Shown one piece after another: positions 7,502 to 16,979 of a stretch of DNA of 64,000 nt (within the stretch, counting starts at the first letter, position 1; each line of letters begins with the position of its first letter). The DNA lies in assembly GCF_002160915.1 (NCBI RefSeq), contig NZ_NFLM01000004.1:1-64000 (forward strand), written 5' to 3'. Origin of the DNA: Faecalibacterium sp. An121. Lineage in GTDB: Bacteria > Bacillota > Clostridia > Oscillospirales > Ruminococcaceae. The position numbers were made by a program, and so were the translations under genes. Under the pieces are notes generated by a model, which saw only the letters and a list, made by a program, of their open reading frames with translations, had not been told where the DNA came from and searched no databases.

Positions 7502-8950
7502 ATGCTGCATATCCGATTCAAAAGGCATCCTGCCCCGGACGGCGGCCGGGTGTTCCGCAGCGGGATGCTGTCTGCCGCCACCGTTGCGGCGGCTGTGGTG
7601 CTGGCCGTGCTGGTCAACCTGCTGGTGGGGGCCATCCCTGCCCGCTACACCCAGTTCGACCTCTCTGCCGGAGGACTGTATACCCTCGGCGACACCTCCC
7701 GTCAGGTGGCCGGCAGCCTGGAGGAAGACCTGACCATCTACTATCTCTGTGAGACGGGGGCGGAGGACCGGATCATCACCCGTCTGCTGGACCAGTACGC
7801 CGCGGCGGGTCCCCACATCCGCTGGGAGCAGATCGACCCCGCCGTCTATCCCACCTTTGCGTCCCGGTATGGGGCTGAGAATGCAGCCTCCGGCAGCCTG
7901 ATCCTGGATACGGGCGATGCCAGCACCGTGCTGGATGCCGCCGGGCTGTATGTCTATGACTATGCCAGCTATTATGAGACGGGCGCCTACGATGTTCGTT
8001 TTGACGGCGAGGGCCAGATCACATCGGCCATCTACCGCCTGACCAGCGGCCAGGCCAGCCGGGCCTATTACACCACCAACCACGGCGAAGCGGCCCTTTC
8101 GGACACCCTGACCCAGGCGCTGGAGGCCCAGAACATCGAGACGGCTCCCCTCAGCCTGCTGTCCAGCGGCATCCCCGAGGACTGCGCCCTGCTGATCGTC
8201 AACTGCCCGGCCAGCGACTTTGCGGGGGCGGACGGGGTGGTGGATGAGACGGCCCTCCTGCAGGAATATCTGGCGGGGGGCGGCAAGCTGCTGCTGATGA
8301 CCGATGCCTATTATGACACTCCCAATCTGGACGGGGTAATGGCCGGCCTTGGGCTGGCCCGGGTGGACGGCCTGGTGGTGGAGGGCGACCCCGATCACAG
8401 CCTCTATGGGTACAGTTACTATCTGCTGCCCGACTACGCCCAGCCCTCTGTCAGCACGGCCCTGGACGGCATCACGTCCAGCGTGCCGGTGCTGGTCCAA
8501 ATGGCCCAGGGCATCCGGATCACCCCCACCGACGGAGTGACGGCAGAACCCCTGCTGACCACCTCCGGCTCTGCGTACAGCAAAGCTGCGGGCTATGAGA
8601 TGACCACCACCGAGAGAGAGGAGGGGGATCTGGACGGCCCCTTTGACCTGGCGGTCTATGCGCAGGCCGAGGACACCGGCGCAGAGGTGATCTGGATCGG
8701 GTCCTCCAACATGGACAACGAGGCCAATTACCTCAGCGTCCCGGGCAACTGCGACTTCCTGGTGGGGTGCGCGGCTTCCCTCACAGGGCAGTCCAGCGAT
8801 ATCCTCATCGATTCCAAAGCCCTGGAGGCGGACCTGCTGACCATCCCGGCGGGGGTGGTGGCCCCTCTGGGCCTGACCTTCCTGCTGGTGATCCCGGCGG
8901 GGCTGCTGATCGCCGGTGCGGTGGTCACCATCCGCCGCCGGCGCAGATAA
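7502..8950 (+). CDS. GldG family ABC-associated protein
   Basis: 482-residue protein with an N-terminal membrane anchor (about 22-45), a large extracellular domain of the GldG/DUF4350-like type, and a C-terminal membrane span (about 455-478) ending in RRRRR. The segment FDLSAGGLYTLGDTSRQVAGSL is typical of the family (the 'ytls..s..il..l' entry). Third gene of the exporter operon, 15 nt after the permease, AAAGGGG upstream of the ATG. Confidence 0.87.
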   Translation: MLHIRFKRHPAPDGGRVFRSGMLSAATVAAAVVLAVLVNLLVGAIPARYTQFDLSAGGLYTLGDTSRQVAGSLEEDLTIYYLCETGAEDRIITRLLDQYAAAGPHIRWEQIDPAVYPTFASRYGAENAASGSLILDTGDASTVLDAAGLYVYDYASYYETGAYDVRFDGEGQITSAIYRLTSGQASRAYYTTNHGEAALSDTLTQALEAQNIETAPLSLLSSGIPEDCALLIVNCPASDFAGADGVVDETALLQEYLAGGGKLLLMTDAYYDTPNLDGVMAGLGLARVDGLVVEGDPDHSLYGYSYYLLPDYAQPSVSTALDGITSSVPVLVQMAQGIRITPTDGVTAEPLLTTSGSAYSKAAGYEMTTTEREEGDLDGPFDLAVYAQAEDTGAEVIWIGSSNMDNEANYLSVPGNCDFLVGCAASLTGQSSDILIDSKALEADLLTIPAGVVAPLGLTFLLVIPAGLLIAGAVVTIRRRRR

Positions 8951-8962
8951 GGGGGTACCGCC

Positions 8963-9916
8963 ATGAAGGCCAAACAGCGCACCCTGCTGGTGCTGGCGGC
9001 ACTGATCCTGCTGTCCGCCGCCGCGCTGGCTGCAGTGACTGCGGCGAACCGCCATGCCGAAGCCGCGTCCAGTGAAGCCGCCGCAGGGGATATCCCCCTG
9101 GCGGCGTTCGCCCAGGCGGAGCTGACCCAAATCGCCTATACCTGGCAAGGTGAGACCCTGACCCTGGACTACGACGGAAGCCGGTGGACCCTGGCGGAGG
9201 ACCCGGACTACCACCTGGATCAGACCAAATGCAACACCATGGCCGCCGCCATGACGGGTCTGTCGGCCAAGCGCCGCCTGGAGCCCCAGCCCGGGGAGGA
9301 TTACGGGCTGGATGAGCCCTCCCTGACCGTGTCGGTCACCGCGGCGGGCCGTACCGAGACCTATACTTTTGGGACCACCAACCCGGTCACCGGGGACATC
9401 TATCTGCAAAGGGAAGGGGACAGCGCTCTTTACACCGCCGACCCGGCCAAGGCGGAGTGCTTTGCCTATGACAAGGAGGGGCTGTTCGCTCCCTTCCAGC
9501 CGGCGGGTATCACGGCCAGCAGCCTGGAGGCGATCGTCTATACCTGTGCCGATGGGGCAGACCGCTTCACCGTCAGCCTCAAGGCCCTGTCGGTGGAAGG
9601 GGAGGACGGCGCCTACTCCACTCAGTGGCGTCTGGAGCAGCAGCCCGATACCCCTCTGGACCAGGAGGCCGTACAGCAGCTTCTGTCGGTTCTGGGCGGG
9701 TATGCGGCCGGACAGGTCACCGGCGCGGATGCGGCGGCCCTGGGACTGGGGGAACCGTCGGTCACCGTGACCGTCACCGATGATACGGGAAGCCGCACCC
9801 TGACCTATGCCGCCGGCACCGACGGCTGTTACCTGACCGTGGAAGGGGACAGCTCGGCCTATCGGGTGGATGCGGATGCCCTCTCTGCTTTCTGCCCGGC
9901 GGAAGAGCTGATGTAA
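8963..9916 (+). CDS. DUF4340 domain protein
   Basis: 317-residue protein with an N-terminal signal anchor and repeated units such as ALYTADPAKAECF and YRVDADALSAF that characterise DUF4340. These proteins are usually encoded beside GldG-type transporters, as here (12 nt downstream). Presumably an extracytoplasmic partner of the exporter. It ends the operon; a terminator follows. Confidence 0.85.
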   Translation: MKAKQRTLLVLAALILLSAAALAAVTAANRHAEAASSEAAAGDIPLAAFAQAELTQIAYTWQGETLTLDYDGSRWTLAEDPDYHLDQTKCNTMAAAMTGLSAKRRLEPQPGEDYGLDEPSLTVSVTAAGRTETYTFGTTNPVTGDIYLQREGDSALYTADPAKAECFAYDKEGLFAPFQPAGITASSLEAIVYTCADGADRFTVSLKALSVEGEDGAYSTQWRLEQQPDTPLDQEAVQQLLSVLGGYAAGQVTGADAAALGLGEPSVTVTVTDDTGSRTLTYAAGTDGCYLTVEGDSSAYRVDADALSAFCPAEELM

Positions 9917-9939
9917 AAGATAAGGCATATTTCTGCAAA

Positions 9940-9976
9940 AGCTGGACGCACAGACGCTGTGCGCCCGGCTTTTTTG
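9940..9976 (+). terminator. Terminator of exporter operon
   Basis: Stem AGCTGGACGCACAG / CTGTGCGCCCGGCT followed by TTTTTT. Confidence 0.92.
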
Positions 9977-10017
9977 CGCTTTTTGATTCGACGGGAACAG
10001 AAACTTTGGTTTGTGAA

Positions 10018-10046
10018 TTGACATTTTCCGTGGGATTGTTTAAGAT
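10018..10046 (+). promoter_or_regulatory. Promoter of potABCD
   Basis: -35 TTGACA (10018-10023), 17-nt spacer, -10 TAAGAT (10041-10046). The ~105-nt leader that follows contains two GC-rich palindromes (10065-10076 and 10106-10120). Confidence 0.85.
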
Positions 10047-10157
10047 AGACCCATTGGGGGTGGTCCTGCCGGCAGGCGGATAGCCCCCTTGTGTGCTGGC
10101 GGCGCCCTGCCGCCGGCAGGCGCAAATGAGAAAGCAAGGGGAGGACTCATCTGGAAA

Positions 10158-11204
10158 ATGGACAACTCTGTAATCGTATCCCTCCGGGACATCGTGGTGG
10201 ATTTTGACGGCCAGCGCATTTTGAACGGCCTGAATCTGGACATCCACGACAAGGAATTCGTCACGCTGCTGGGCTCGTCCGGCTGCGGCAAAACCACCAC
10301 CCTGCGCCTGATCGCCGGATTTCTGGAGCCCAACGCCGGTACGGTCAGTCTCCATGGCAAAGATATCACCGGGGTGCCGCCCTACAAGCGGCCGGTGAAC
10401 ACGGTGTTCCAGAAATACGCCCTGTTCCCCCACCTGAACGTGTTTGAAAACGTGGCTTTCGGCCTGCGGCTGAAACACCTGGACGAGGAGACCATCCGCA
10501 CCAAGGTGCGGGATATGCTGGAAGTGGTGGGCCTCAAGGGCTTTGAGCGGCGCAGCATCTCCCAGATGTCGGGCGGCCAGCAGCAGCGGGTGGCCATTGC
10601 CCGCAGCCTGGTCAATGAACCCGAGATCCTCCTGCTGGACGAGCCTCTGGGCGCTCTGGACCTGAAGCTGCGGAAAGAAATGCAGCTGGAGCTCAAGCGG
10701 CTGCAGCGCGAGATGAACATCACCTTCATCTATGTCACCCACGACCAGGAAGAAGCTCTGACCATGTCGGATACCGTCGTCGTCATGAACGGCGGCGTCA
10801 TCCAGCAGGTGGGTACCCCCGAGGAGATCTACAACGAGCCCAGGAACGCTTTTGTGGCGGATTTCATCGGCGACTCCAACATCATCGACGGCGTGATGCA
10901 CCGGGACTTTCTGGTGTCGTTTGCGGGGGCGCAGTTCCCCTGCGTGGACCGGGGCTTCAAGCCCGAGCAGAGCGTCCAGGTGGTGGTGCGCCCCGAGGAC
11001 ATCGAGGTGGTCTCTCCCGTGGAGGGCCAGCTCACCGGCGTGGTGGAGGAAGTGATCTTCAAAGGGGTCCACTTCGAGATGCATGTGGACTGCGACGGCC
11101 GCCAGTGGCTGATCCACTCCACCCGGGCCTGCACCCCCGGCGAGCGGATCGGGATGCGCATCGGCCCCAACGAGATCCACATCATGGCGCGCAGCGAGGT
11201 GTAA
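10158..11204 (+). CDS. potA: Spermidine/putrescine ABC transporter ATPase PotA
   Basis: 348-residue ATPase with Walker A GSSGCGKTT (39-47), signature MSGGQQQR, Walker B LLLDEPLGALD, and a C-terminal TOBE-type regulatory domain containing VRPEDIEVVSP. Powers polyamine import with PotB, PotC and PotD. Start at the ATG 10158; GGGGAGG lies about 13 nt upstream, a longer gap than usual, and an alternative start further upstream in the same frame has no ribosome site. potB begins 4 nt after the stop. Confidence 0.95.
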   Translation: MDNSVIVSLRDIVVDFDGQRILNGLNLDIHDKEFVTLLGSSGCGKTTTLRLIAGFLEPNAGTVSLHGKDITGVPPYKRPVNTVFQKYALFPHLNVFENVAFGLRLKHLDEETIRTKVRDMLEVVGLKGFERRSISQMSGGQQQRVAIARSLVNEPEILLLDEPLGALDLKLRKEMQLELKRLQREMNITFIYVTHDQEEALTMSDTVVVMNGGVIQQVGTPEEIYNEPRNAFVADFIGDSNIIDGVMHRDFLVSFAGAQFPCVDRGFKPEQSVQVVVRPEDIEVVSPVEGQLTGVVEEVIFKGVHFEMHVDCDGRQWLIHSTRACTPGERIGMRIGPNEIHIMARSEV

Positions 11205-11208
11205 GAAG

Positions 11209-12024
11209 ATGAAGGTATATGACAAGCGTCTTGCCTCGCCGTATCTGGCATGGATGGTGCTGTTTACCGTCATCCCGCTGCTGATCGTCTGCTACTATGC
11301 CCTGACCGACGGGGAAGGGCAGTTCACCCTGGCCAATCTGGCCTCGGTCAGCGGTTACGGTTCGGTCTTTGCCCGCAGTCTGCTGTTGGCCCTGATCGCC
11401 ACCGTCATCTGCCTGGTGATCGCTTTCCCTGTGGGGTACTTTTTGTCCCGGCTGCGGGTGAACAAGCAGCGGATCATGCAGATGCTGGTGATGCTGCCCA
11501 TGTGGATGAATTTTCTGCTGCGCACCTATGCCTGGATGGGCCTGCTGAGCATCAACGGCCCCATCAACACCCTGCTGGGACTGGTGGGTCTGGGCCCGTT
11601 CAATATGCTCAACACGGCCGGGGCGGTGGTGCTGGGCATGGTGTACAACTATGTGCCCTATATGATCCTGCCTCTGTACACCAGCATGACCAAGATCGAC
11701 CAGAGCATCATCGAGGCCGCCCAGGACCTGGGCGCCAACACCACCAAGACCCTGTTCCGGGTGCTGATCCCCATGAGCGTGCCCGGCATCTGCACCGGCA
11801 TCACCATGGTGTTCGTGCCGGCGGTGTCCACCTTTGTGATCAGCCGGATGCTGGGCGGCGGCGCCAACCTGCTGATCGGCGACCTGATCGAGATGCAGTT
11901 CCTGGGCAACAGCTACAATCTGAATGTGGGCTCCGCCATGAGTCTGGTACTGATGATCATCGTGCTGCTGTGCATGAGCTTTACATCCAGCTTTGACGAA
12001 GACGAAATGGAGGGGGTGTCCTGA
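11209..12024 (+). CDS. potB: Spermidine/putrescine permease PotB
   Basis: 271-residue inner-membrane permease, six predicted spans, with the EAA loop EAAQDLGANTTKTLFRVLIP that docks onto PotA. Opens with the usual PotB string LASPYLAWMVLFTVIPL. Stop overlaps the potC start (TGATG at 12022-12026). Confidence 0.95.
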   Translation: MKVYDKRLASPYLAWMVLFTVIPLLIVCYYALTDGEGQFTLANLASVSGYGSVFARSLLLALIATVICLVIAFPVGYFLSRLRVNKQRIMQMLVMLPMWMNFLLRTYAWMGLLSINGPINTLLGLVGLGPFNMLNTAGAVVLGMVYNYVPYMILPLYTSMTKIDQSIIEAAQDLGANTTKTLFRVLIPMSVPGICTGITMVFVPAVSTFVISRMLGGGANLLIGDLIEMQFLGNSYNLNVGSAMSLVLMIIVLLCMSFTSSFDEDEMEGVS

Positions 12025-12866
12025 TGAAAACAAAGCATCTCCGCCTGATGCAGCGGACCTATATCATCCTGTTTTTCGGGTTCATGTATCTGCCCATCGC
12101 CTATATGATCCTGTTCAGCTTCAACGAGAGCAAGGGCTACGCCCTGTTCACCGGCTTCACCCTCAAGTGGTATCAGAGCCTGCTGCACAATTCCTCCATC
12201 CTGCGGGCGCTGGCGGTGTCGGTGGAAGTGGCCCTGGTGTCCTCGGTGGTGGCTACGGTGCTGGGGACGGCAGCTTCTCTGGGCATCGCCGGCATGAAGC
12301 GCACCTCCCGCCTGGTGATCACCAACATCACCTATATCCCGGTGGTCAACCCCGAGATCATCACCGGCATCTCCCTGATGCTGCTGTTTGTGGCCTACCA
12401 GCGGTTTGCGGCGGATGTGCCCTGGCTGCCCGACACCATCATGGGAATGCCCACTTTGCTGATCGCCCATGTGGCGTTCAACGTGCCCTATGTCATCTTC
12501 AATGTCAGCCCCAAGCTGCGCCAGCTGGACATCCACCTTTATGAGGCGGCTCTGGACCTGGGCTGCGACCCCCGGCAGGCTTTCTTCAAGGTGATCCTGC
12601 CCGAGATCAGTCCCGCCATCGTCTCCTCCTTCCTGATCTGCCTGACCTACTCCATCGACGATTTCATGATCTCCTACTTCAACTGCGGCACGGTGGAGAC
12701 GCTCCCCATCGCCATCTACTCGATGACCCGCCGCAAGGTCAGCCCCGAGATCTATGCTCTGTCCACCATCATGTTTGCGGCCATCCTGGCGGTGATCCTC
12801 CTCTCCAACGCGGCGGAGGGGCGCCGCTACAAGCGGGATCAGGCCGCCCAGCAGATGCAGGTATAA
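12024..12866 (+). CDS. potC: Spermidine/putrescine permease PotC
   Basis: 280-residue permease with EAA loop EAALDLGCDPRQAFFKVILP and the PotC-type ending DDFMISYFNCGTVETLPIAIYS. One-base overlap with potB, 14 nt before potD. Forms the heterodimeric channel with PotB. Confidence 0.95.
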   Translation: MKTKHLRLMQRTYIILFFGFMYLPIAYMILFSFNESKGYALFTGFTLKWYQSLLHNSSILRALAVSVEVALVSSVVATVLGTAASLGIAGMKRTSRLVITNITYIPVVNPEIITGISLMLLFVAYQRFAADVPWLPDTIMGMPTLLIAHVAFNVPYVIFNVSPKLRQLDIHLYEAALDLGCDPRQAFFKVILPEISPAIVSSFLICLTYSIDDFMISYFNCGTVETLPIAIYSMTRRKVSPEIYALSTIMFAAILAVILLSNAAEGRRYKRDQAAQQMQV

Positions 12867-12880
12867 AGGGAGGGAAAGCG

Positions 12881-14113
12881 ATGAAACGCATTCTGACTTT
12901 TCTGTCTGCCCTGGTGCTGGCGGGGGCCTGCGCGGTCTCTGCGGCTGCGGCGGAGCCCATCCGGGTCACCGAGGAGATCAGCGTGTCGGGGGACTATGAC
13001 TGGACCCGTTTTGCGGGCCGGAACGTCACCCTGAACGTCTACAACTGGGGCGAATACATCTCCAACGGCTCGGACGGCAGCCCGGACGTTGTGGCTGCCT
13101 TTGAAGAACTCACCGGCATCGAGGTCAACTACACCACCTTCGATTCCAACGAGTCCATGTACGCCAAACTCAAATCCGGGGCGGCGACCTACGACGTCAT
13201 CATCCCCTCCGATTATATGGTGGCCAAGATGACCCAGGAGGGGATGCTGCTGCCGCTCAACTACGACAATATCCCCAATTTCCAGCTGATCGACCAGCAG
13301 TACCGCAACCCCGATTACGACCCCGAAAACGCCTATACGGTGCCCTATATGCTGTGCACCACCGGCATCATCTACAATACCACCATGGTCAGCCAGGCGC
13401 CCACCCGCTGGGCCGACCTGTGGGATGAACAGTATGCCGGCAGCATTCTGATGTTCAACAACAGCCGGGACGCCTACGCCATCGCCGCCTTCAAGGAGGG
13501 CAGGAGCGTCAACCCTGCCACCACCGATGAAGTGGATCAGGTGATGGAGCAACTCAAAGTGCAGAAGCCTCTGGTGCAGGCCTATGTCATGGACGAGATC
13601 TTCGACAAGATGATCGGCGGCGAGGCGGCTGTGGGCGTATACTATTCGGGGGACGCCATCACCATGATCGACGACAACCCCGACCTGGCCTGGGTCTTCC
13701 CGGAAGAAGGCAGCGTGCTGTCGGTGGACTGCATGTGCATCCCCGCCACCAGCCAGAACCAGGAGGCCGCCGAAATGTTCATCAACTTCATGTGCGAGGT
13801 GGATGTGGGGGTGGCCAATGCAGAATACATCGGCTATACCACCCCCAGCACCGCCGTCTGGGAGCAGCTGGACGAGGAGCTGAAGTACAGCGAGATCGCT
13901 TACCCTTCCGCAGAGATCGCGGCCAAAGAACAGGTATTCACCGCCCTGAGCGAGGAAGTGAACAGCCAGCTGGACATCAAGTGGAGCGAGATGAAGAGCT
14001 ACGACAAAGGGGGCAGCAGTTACCTGTTCCTGCTTTTGCTTTTGGCCATGGTTCTGCTGGCCTGTTTCAACATCTGGCGCAAGATGCGCCGCAAGGTGCG
14101 CAATATGTACTGA
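12881..14113 (+). CDS. potD: Polyamine-binding protein PotD, C-terminally anchored
   Basis: 410-residue extracellular solute-binding protein: signal peptide (1-24), then LNVYNWGEYIS, DVIIPSDYMVAKM and VYYSGDA, all typical of PotD. The export region has Cys but no proper lipobox. Instead the last ~30 residues form a hydrophobic span (about 380-400, YLFLLLLLAMVLLACF) followed by a basic tail, so the protein is probably held to the membrane at its C-terminus rather than by lipid. AGGGAGG ribosome site. Last of potABCD. Confidence 0.93.
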   Translation: MKRILTFLSALVLAGACAVSAAAAEPIRVTEEISVSGDYDWTRFAGRNVTLNVYNWGEYISNGSDGSPDVVAAFEELTGIEVNYTTFDSNESMYAKLKSGAATYDVIIPSDYMVAKMTQEGMLLPLNYDNIPNFQLIDQQYRNPDYDPENAYTVPYMLCTTGIIYNTTMVSQAPTRWADLWDEQYAGSILMFNNSRDAYAIAAFKEGRSVNPATTDEVDQVMEQLKVQKPLVQAYVMDEIFDKMIGGEAAVGVYYSGDAITMIDDNPDLAWVFPEEGSVLSVDCMCIPATSQNQEAAEMFINFMCEVDVGVANAEYIGYTTPSTAVWEQLDEELKYSEIAYPSAEIAAKEQVFTALSEEVNSQLDIKWSEMKSYDKGGSSYLFLLLLLAMVLLACFNIWRKMRRKVRNMY

Positions 14114-14137
14114 GAGCGTTCTGAAAGGAGAAGGGCA

Positions 14138-14872
14138 ATGGATTATCCGAGCTTTTACACCGAACAGATCACCCTGCAGGAGGGAGACGTGGATTACCGG
14201 GGCCTGATGCGGCCTTCGGCCCTGCTGCGCCATGCCGAGCATATGGCCACAGCCCACGCCGTCACCCTGGGGATGGACAAGGCCTTTTACAGCCAGCGGA
14301 ACCTGGTCTATCTGGTGGGGCGGCAGGCCTTCCGGTTTGTGCGGGTGCCCGCCATGTATGACAAGGTGGTCCTGGTCACTTACCCCGAGCGCAACCGCCG
14401 GGGCGCCAACAAGCGTGTGATGGTGATGCGCACACCGGAAGGGGAGGAACTGGCCTGGGTGGATACCCGCTGGACCCTGGTGGATACCACCTGCGCCAAG
14501 ATCGTCCGCCATGTCCCCGAGGAGATCGACCACCACTGGAACCCCGAGGTGGAGTGGGAGCTGTCCCAGCTGGTGCCCAAGGCCGAGACCCTGACCCCGG
14601 CCGGGATACGGAAGGCGGGCTACTCCGTCTGTGACACCAACCGCCATATCAACAACGCCGCCTATCTGGATGTGGCCTGCGACGCGCTCCCCCTGGCGCT
14701 GCTGGACCAGGGCCCGATCCGCAGTGCGGCCATCAAGTACCACCGCCAGGTGCCGATGGGGGAGGAAATGGAGCTGTTCTATGGCCCCGCCGCCGGCAAA
14801 GACGGGGATGGCTGGTATGTGATGGGCCGCCGGGAGGACAAGGCCGCTTTTGAGCTGTTCTGCCAGTTCTGA
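14138..14872 (+). CDS. Acyl-ACP thioesterase
   Basis: 244-residue double-hotdog thioesterase of the FatA/FatB type that releases fatty acids from acyl carrier protein. The N-terminal hotdog contains LRHAEHMATAHAVTLGM, and the second contains the typical CDTNRHINNAAYLD. AAAGGAG ribosome site; 24 nt after potD, so it may be cotranscribed with the transporter although the functions are unrelated. Confidence 0.88.
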   Translation: MDYPSFYTEQITLQEGDVDYRGLMRPSALLRHAEHMATAHAVTLGMDKAFYSQRNLVYLVGRQAFRFVRVPAMYDKVVLVTYPERNRRGANKRVMVMRTPEGEELAWVDTRWTLVDTTCAKIVRHVPEEIDHHWNPEVEWELSQLVPKAETLTPAGIRKAGYSVCDTNRHINNAAYLDVACDALPLALLDQGPIRSAAIKYHRQVPMGEEMELFYGPAAGKDGDGWYVMGRREDKAAFELFCQF

Positions 14873-14934
14873 CCGGGGTGGGGAGGGGCGCAGAAAGTTT
14901 TTTTGAAAAATTACAAAAAAATTACAAAAAGGTA

Positions 14935-14963
14935 TTGCAAAATGGAGACAAAAGAGTTACAAT
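14935..14963 (+). promoter_or_regulatory. Promoter of orphan RNA
   Basis: -35 TTGCAA (14935-14940), 17-nt spacer, -10 TACAAT (14958-14963). The surrounding A-rich DNA repeats the pentamer TTACA four times. Confidence 0.8.
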
Positions 14964-14969
14964 ACAGTT

Positions 14970-15143
14970 ACAGCAGGGAAACGACCCGGCGACTGTGAAA
15001 TCTTTTTCTTCTTGCTTCTGAGGTATCGGGCGCCTGCCTGCCCCTCCTCCGGCTGTTCTCCTTCTCAGCTGTTGGCAGACGCCACACAGGCGATACCTCA
15101 CTTCGTGTACAAAAAAGCTCGTCCTTTGGGATGGGCTTTTTTG
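14970..15143 (+). ncRNA. Candidate structured RNA, possibly 6S-like
   Basis: About 174 nt between a strong promoter and an intrinsic terminator, with no credible reading frame. The core is a long hairpin: TGAGGTATCG (15019-15028) pairs perfectly with CGATACCTCA (15091-15100), a 7-nt bulge follows, then GGCGCCTGCC (15029-15038) pairs 9 of 10 with GGCAGACGCC (15074-15083), closing a ~35-nt pyrimidine-rich apical region. Size, own promoter and long interrupted helix are compatible with 6S RNA, but I cannot confirm the family. It is upstream of, but separately terminated from, guaB. Confidence 0.55.
15111..15143 (+). terminator. Terminator of orphan RNA
   Basis: Stem AAAAAAGCTCGTCC / GGATGGGCTTTTTT with two wobble pairs and a short loop, ending in a T-run. 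Confidence 0.85.
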
Positions 15144-15256
15144 TTTTGCCGGCCGGCGGGCACAAGGGAAGGATGTTGCAGCTTTTTCATGCTTGGACTA
15201 TACAAAGTGACTGTTTTTTCAGATCACTTTTTGGAAAAGTTTGTCGGCTGAATATT

Positions 15257-15285
15257 TTGTATTCCATCTGCAAATGTGGTATTAT
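15257..15285 (+). promoter_or_regulatory. Promoter of guaB
   Basis: -35 TTGTAT (15257-15262), 17-nt spacer, -10 TATTAT (15280-15285), about 95 nt before the start codon. Between the RNA terminator and this promoter I see nothing else. Confidence 0.65.
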
Positions 15286-15379
15286 TATATCCAAGCATCA
15301 GTGACCTCTGGCCGCGGCCGCAGGCCCCCGCACAGGCCGGGACAATCCACACGGGCCCTGAAGAAAAGGAGATTGTGCA

Positions 15380-16894
15380 ATGGCGTATTATTATGAAGAA
15401 CCCTCCCGCACCTTTGGCGAATATCTGCTGATTCCCGGCTATTCCTCGGCTGAGAATGTGCCTGCTGCGGTCAGCCTCAAGACCCCGCTGGTCAAATACC
15501 ACAAAGGGGAGGAAAAGTGCCCCCTTGAAATGAACATCCCCATGGTCAGCGCCATCATGCAGTCAGTCTCGGGTGAGAAGCTGGCCATTGCCCTGGCCCG
15601 CCAGGGGGGCGTCTCCTTCATCTACGGCTCCCAGAGCATCGAGGATGAGGCCGCCATGGTCCGCCGTGTCAAGACCTACAAGGCCGGCTATGTGGTTTCC
15701 GATTCCAACCTCTCTCCCAGCGCCACCCTCCACGACGTGCTGGAGCTGAAGGCCCGGACCGGCCACTCCACCATTGCCATCACCGACGACGGCACCGCCA
15801 GCGGCCGCCTGATGGGCATTGTGGCTTCCCGCGATTACCGGATCAACCACACCCCCGACGACGCCCCGGTCACCGATTTCATGACCCCCATGAGCAAGCT
15901 GGTCACCGCCCCCGAGAATACCTCCCTGCATGACTGCAACAACATCATCTGGGACAACAAGATCAATACCCTGCCTCTGGTGGACGAAGAAGGCCATCTG
16001 AAATACTTTGTTTTCCGCAAGGACTACAACTCCCACAAGGAGAACGCCAACGAGCTGCTGGACGCCCGCAAGAGCTATGTGGTGGGCGCCGGCATCAACA
16101 CCCGCGACTATGCCCAGCGGGTGCCTGCTCTGGTGGAAGCCGGCGTGGATGTGCTGTGCATCGACTCCTCCGAGGGCTACTCGGAGTGGCAGAGCCGCAC
16201 CCTGGGCTGGATCCGCGAGCACTATGGCGACAAGGTGAAGGTGGGCGCCGGCAACGTGGTGGACCGGGACGGCTTCCGCTTCCTGGCGGAGGCCGGGGCC
16301 GACTTTGTCAAGATCGGCATCGGCGGCGGCTCCATCTGCATCACCCGCGAGACCAAGGGCATCGGCCGCGGCCAGGCCACCGCAGTCATCGAGGTAGCCA
16401 AGGCCCGGGATGAGTACTACAAGGAGACCGGCATTTACATCCCCATCTGCTCGGACGGCGGCATCGTCCACGATTACCACATCACCCTGGCTCTGGCCAT
16501 GGGCGCGGATTTTGTGATGCTGGGCCGCTACTTTGCCCGCTTTGACGAGAGCCCCTCCAACCGGGTGCGCATCAACGGCCAGTACATGAAGGAGTACTGG
16601 GGCGAGGGCTCCAACCGCGCCCGCAACTGGCAGCGGTATGACCTGGGCGGCGCCACCAAGCTCTCTTTTGAGGAAGGCGTGGACAGCTATGTGCCCTATG
16701 CAGGCCCCCTGGCCGACGGCGTCCAGACCACCCTGTACAAAGTCAAGAGCACCATGTGCAACTGCGGCGCTCTGACCATCCCGGAGCTGCAGCAGAAGGC
16801 AAAGCTGACGGTGGTCTCCTCCACCTCCATTGTGGAGGGCGGCAGCCACGATGTCCTCCTCAAGAACTCCACCCCCAATATCATGAACGGCTAA
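15380..16894 (+). CDS. guaB: IMP dehydrogenase
   Basis: Oxidises IMP to XMP, the committed step to GMP. The 504-residue protein has the TIM barrel interrupted by two CBS domains (about 95-215). The active-site loop reads [12 protein letters not shown] with the catalytic cysteine at residue 320. Most IMPDHs have Pro-Gly there and Thr after the Cys (GPGSICTTR), so this is a divergent clostridial branch. AAAGGAG ribosome site. Single-gene unit with its own terminator. Confidence 0.93.
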   Translation: MAYYYEEPSRTFGEYLLIPGYSSAENVPAAVSLKTPLVKYHKGEEKCPLEMNIPMVSAIMQSVSGEKLAIALARQGGVSFIYGSQSIEDEAAMVRRVKTYKAGYVVSDSNLSPSATLHDVLELKARTGHSTIAITDDGTASGRLMGIVASRDYRINHTPDDAPVTDFMTPMSKLVTAPENTSLHDCNNIIWDNKINTLPLVDEEGHLKYFVFRKDYNSHKENANELLDARKSYVVGAGINTRDYAQRVPALVEAGVDVLCIDSSEGYSEWQSRTLGWIREHYGDKVKVGAGNVVDRDGFRFLAEAGADFVKIGIGGGSICITRETKGIGRGQATAVIEVAKARDEYYKETGIYIPICSDGGIVHDYHITLALAMGADFVMLGRYFARFDESPSNRVRINGQYMKEYWGEGSNRARNWQRYDLGGATKLSFEEGVDSYVPYAGPLADGVQTTLYKVKSTMCNCGALTIPELQQKAKLTVVSSTSIVEGGSHDVLLKNSTPNIMNG

Positions 16895-16915
16895 AGCTGT
16901 TTTGGAATGCAACAG

Positions 16916-16943
16916 GGCCCCGGCGCTTTTGCCGGGGCCTTTT
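16916..16943 (+). terminator. guaB terminator
   Basis: Perfect 9-bp stem GGCCCCGGC / GCCGGGGCC, 6-nt loop, then TTTT. Confidence 0.92.
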
Positions 16944-16979
16944 CTGCACACAGGGTCCGAGAGGGGAGGGTGTTGCAAG

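Noticed and set aside
6290-10024. 1244-codon open frame on the minus strand
   Set aside because: Antisense to four well-supported exporter genes; an artefact of high GC and biased third positions. Low-complexity Gly/His/Gln/Arg-rich translation without a recognisable domain.
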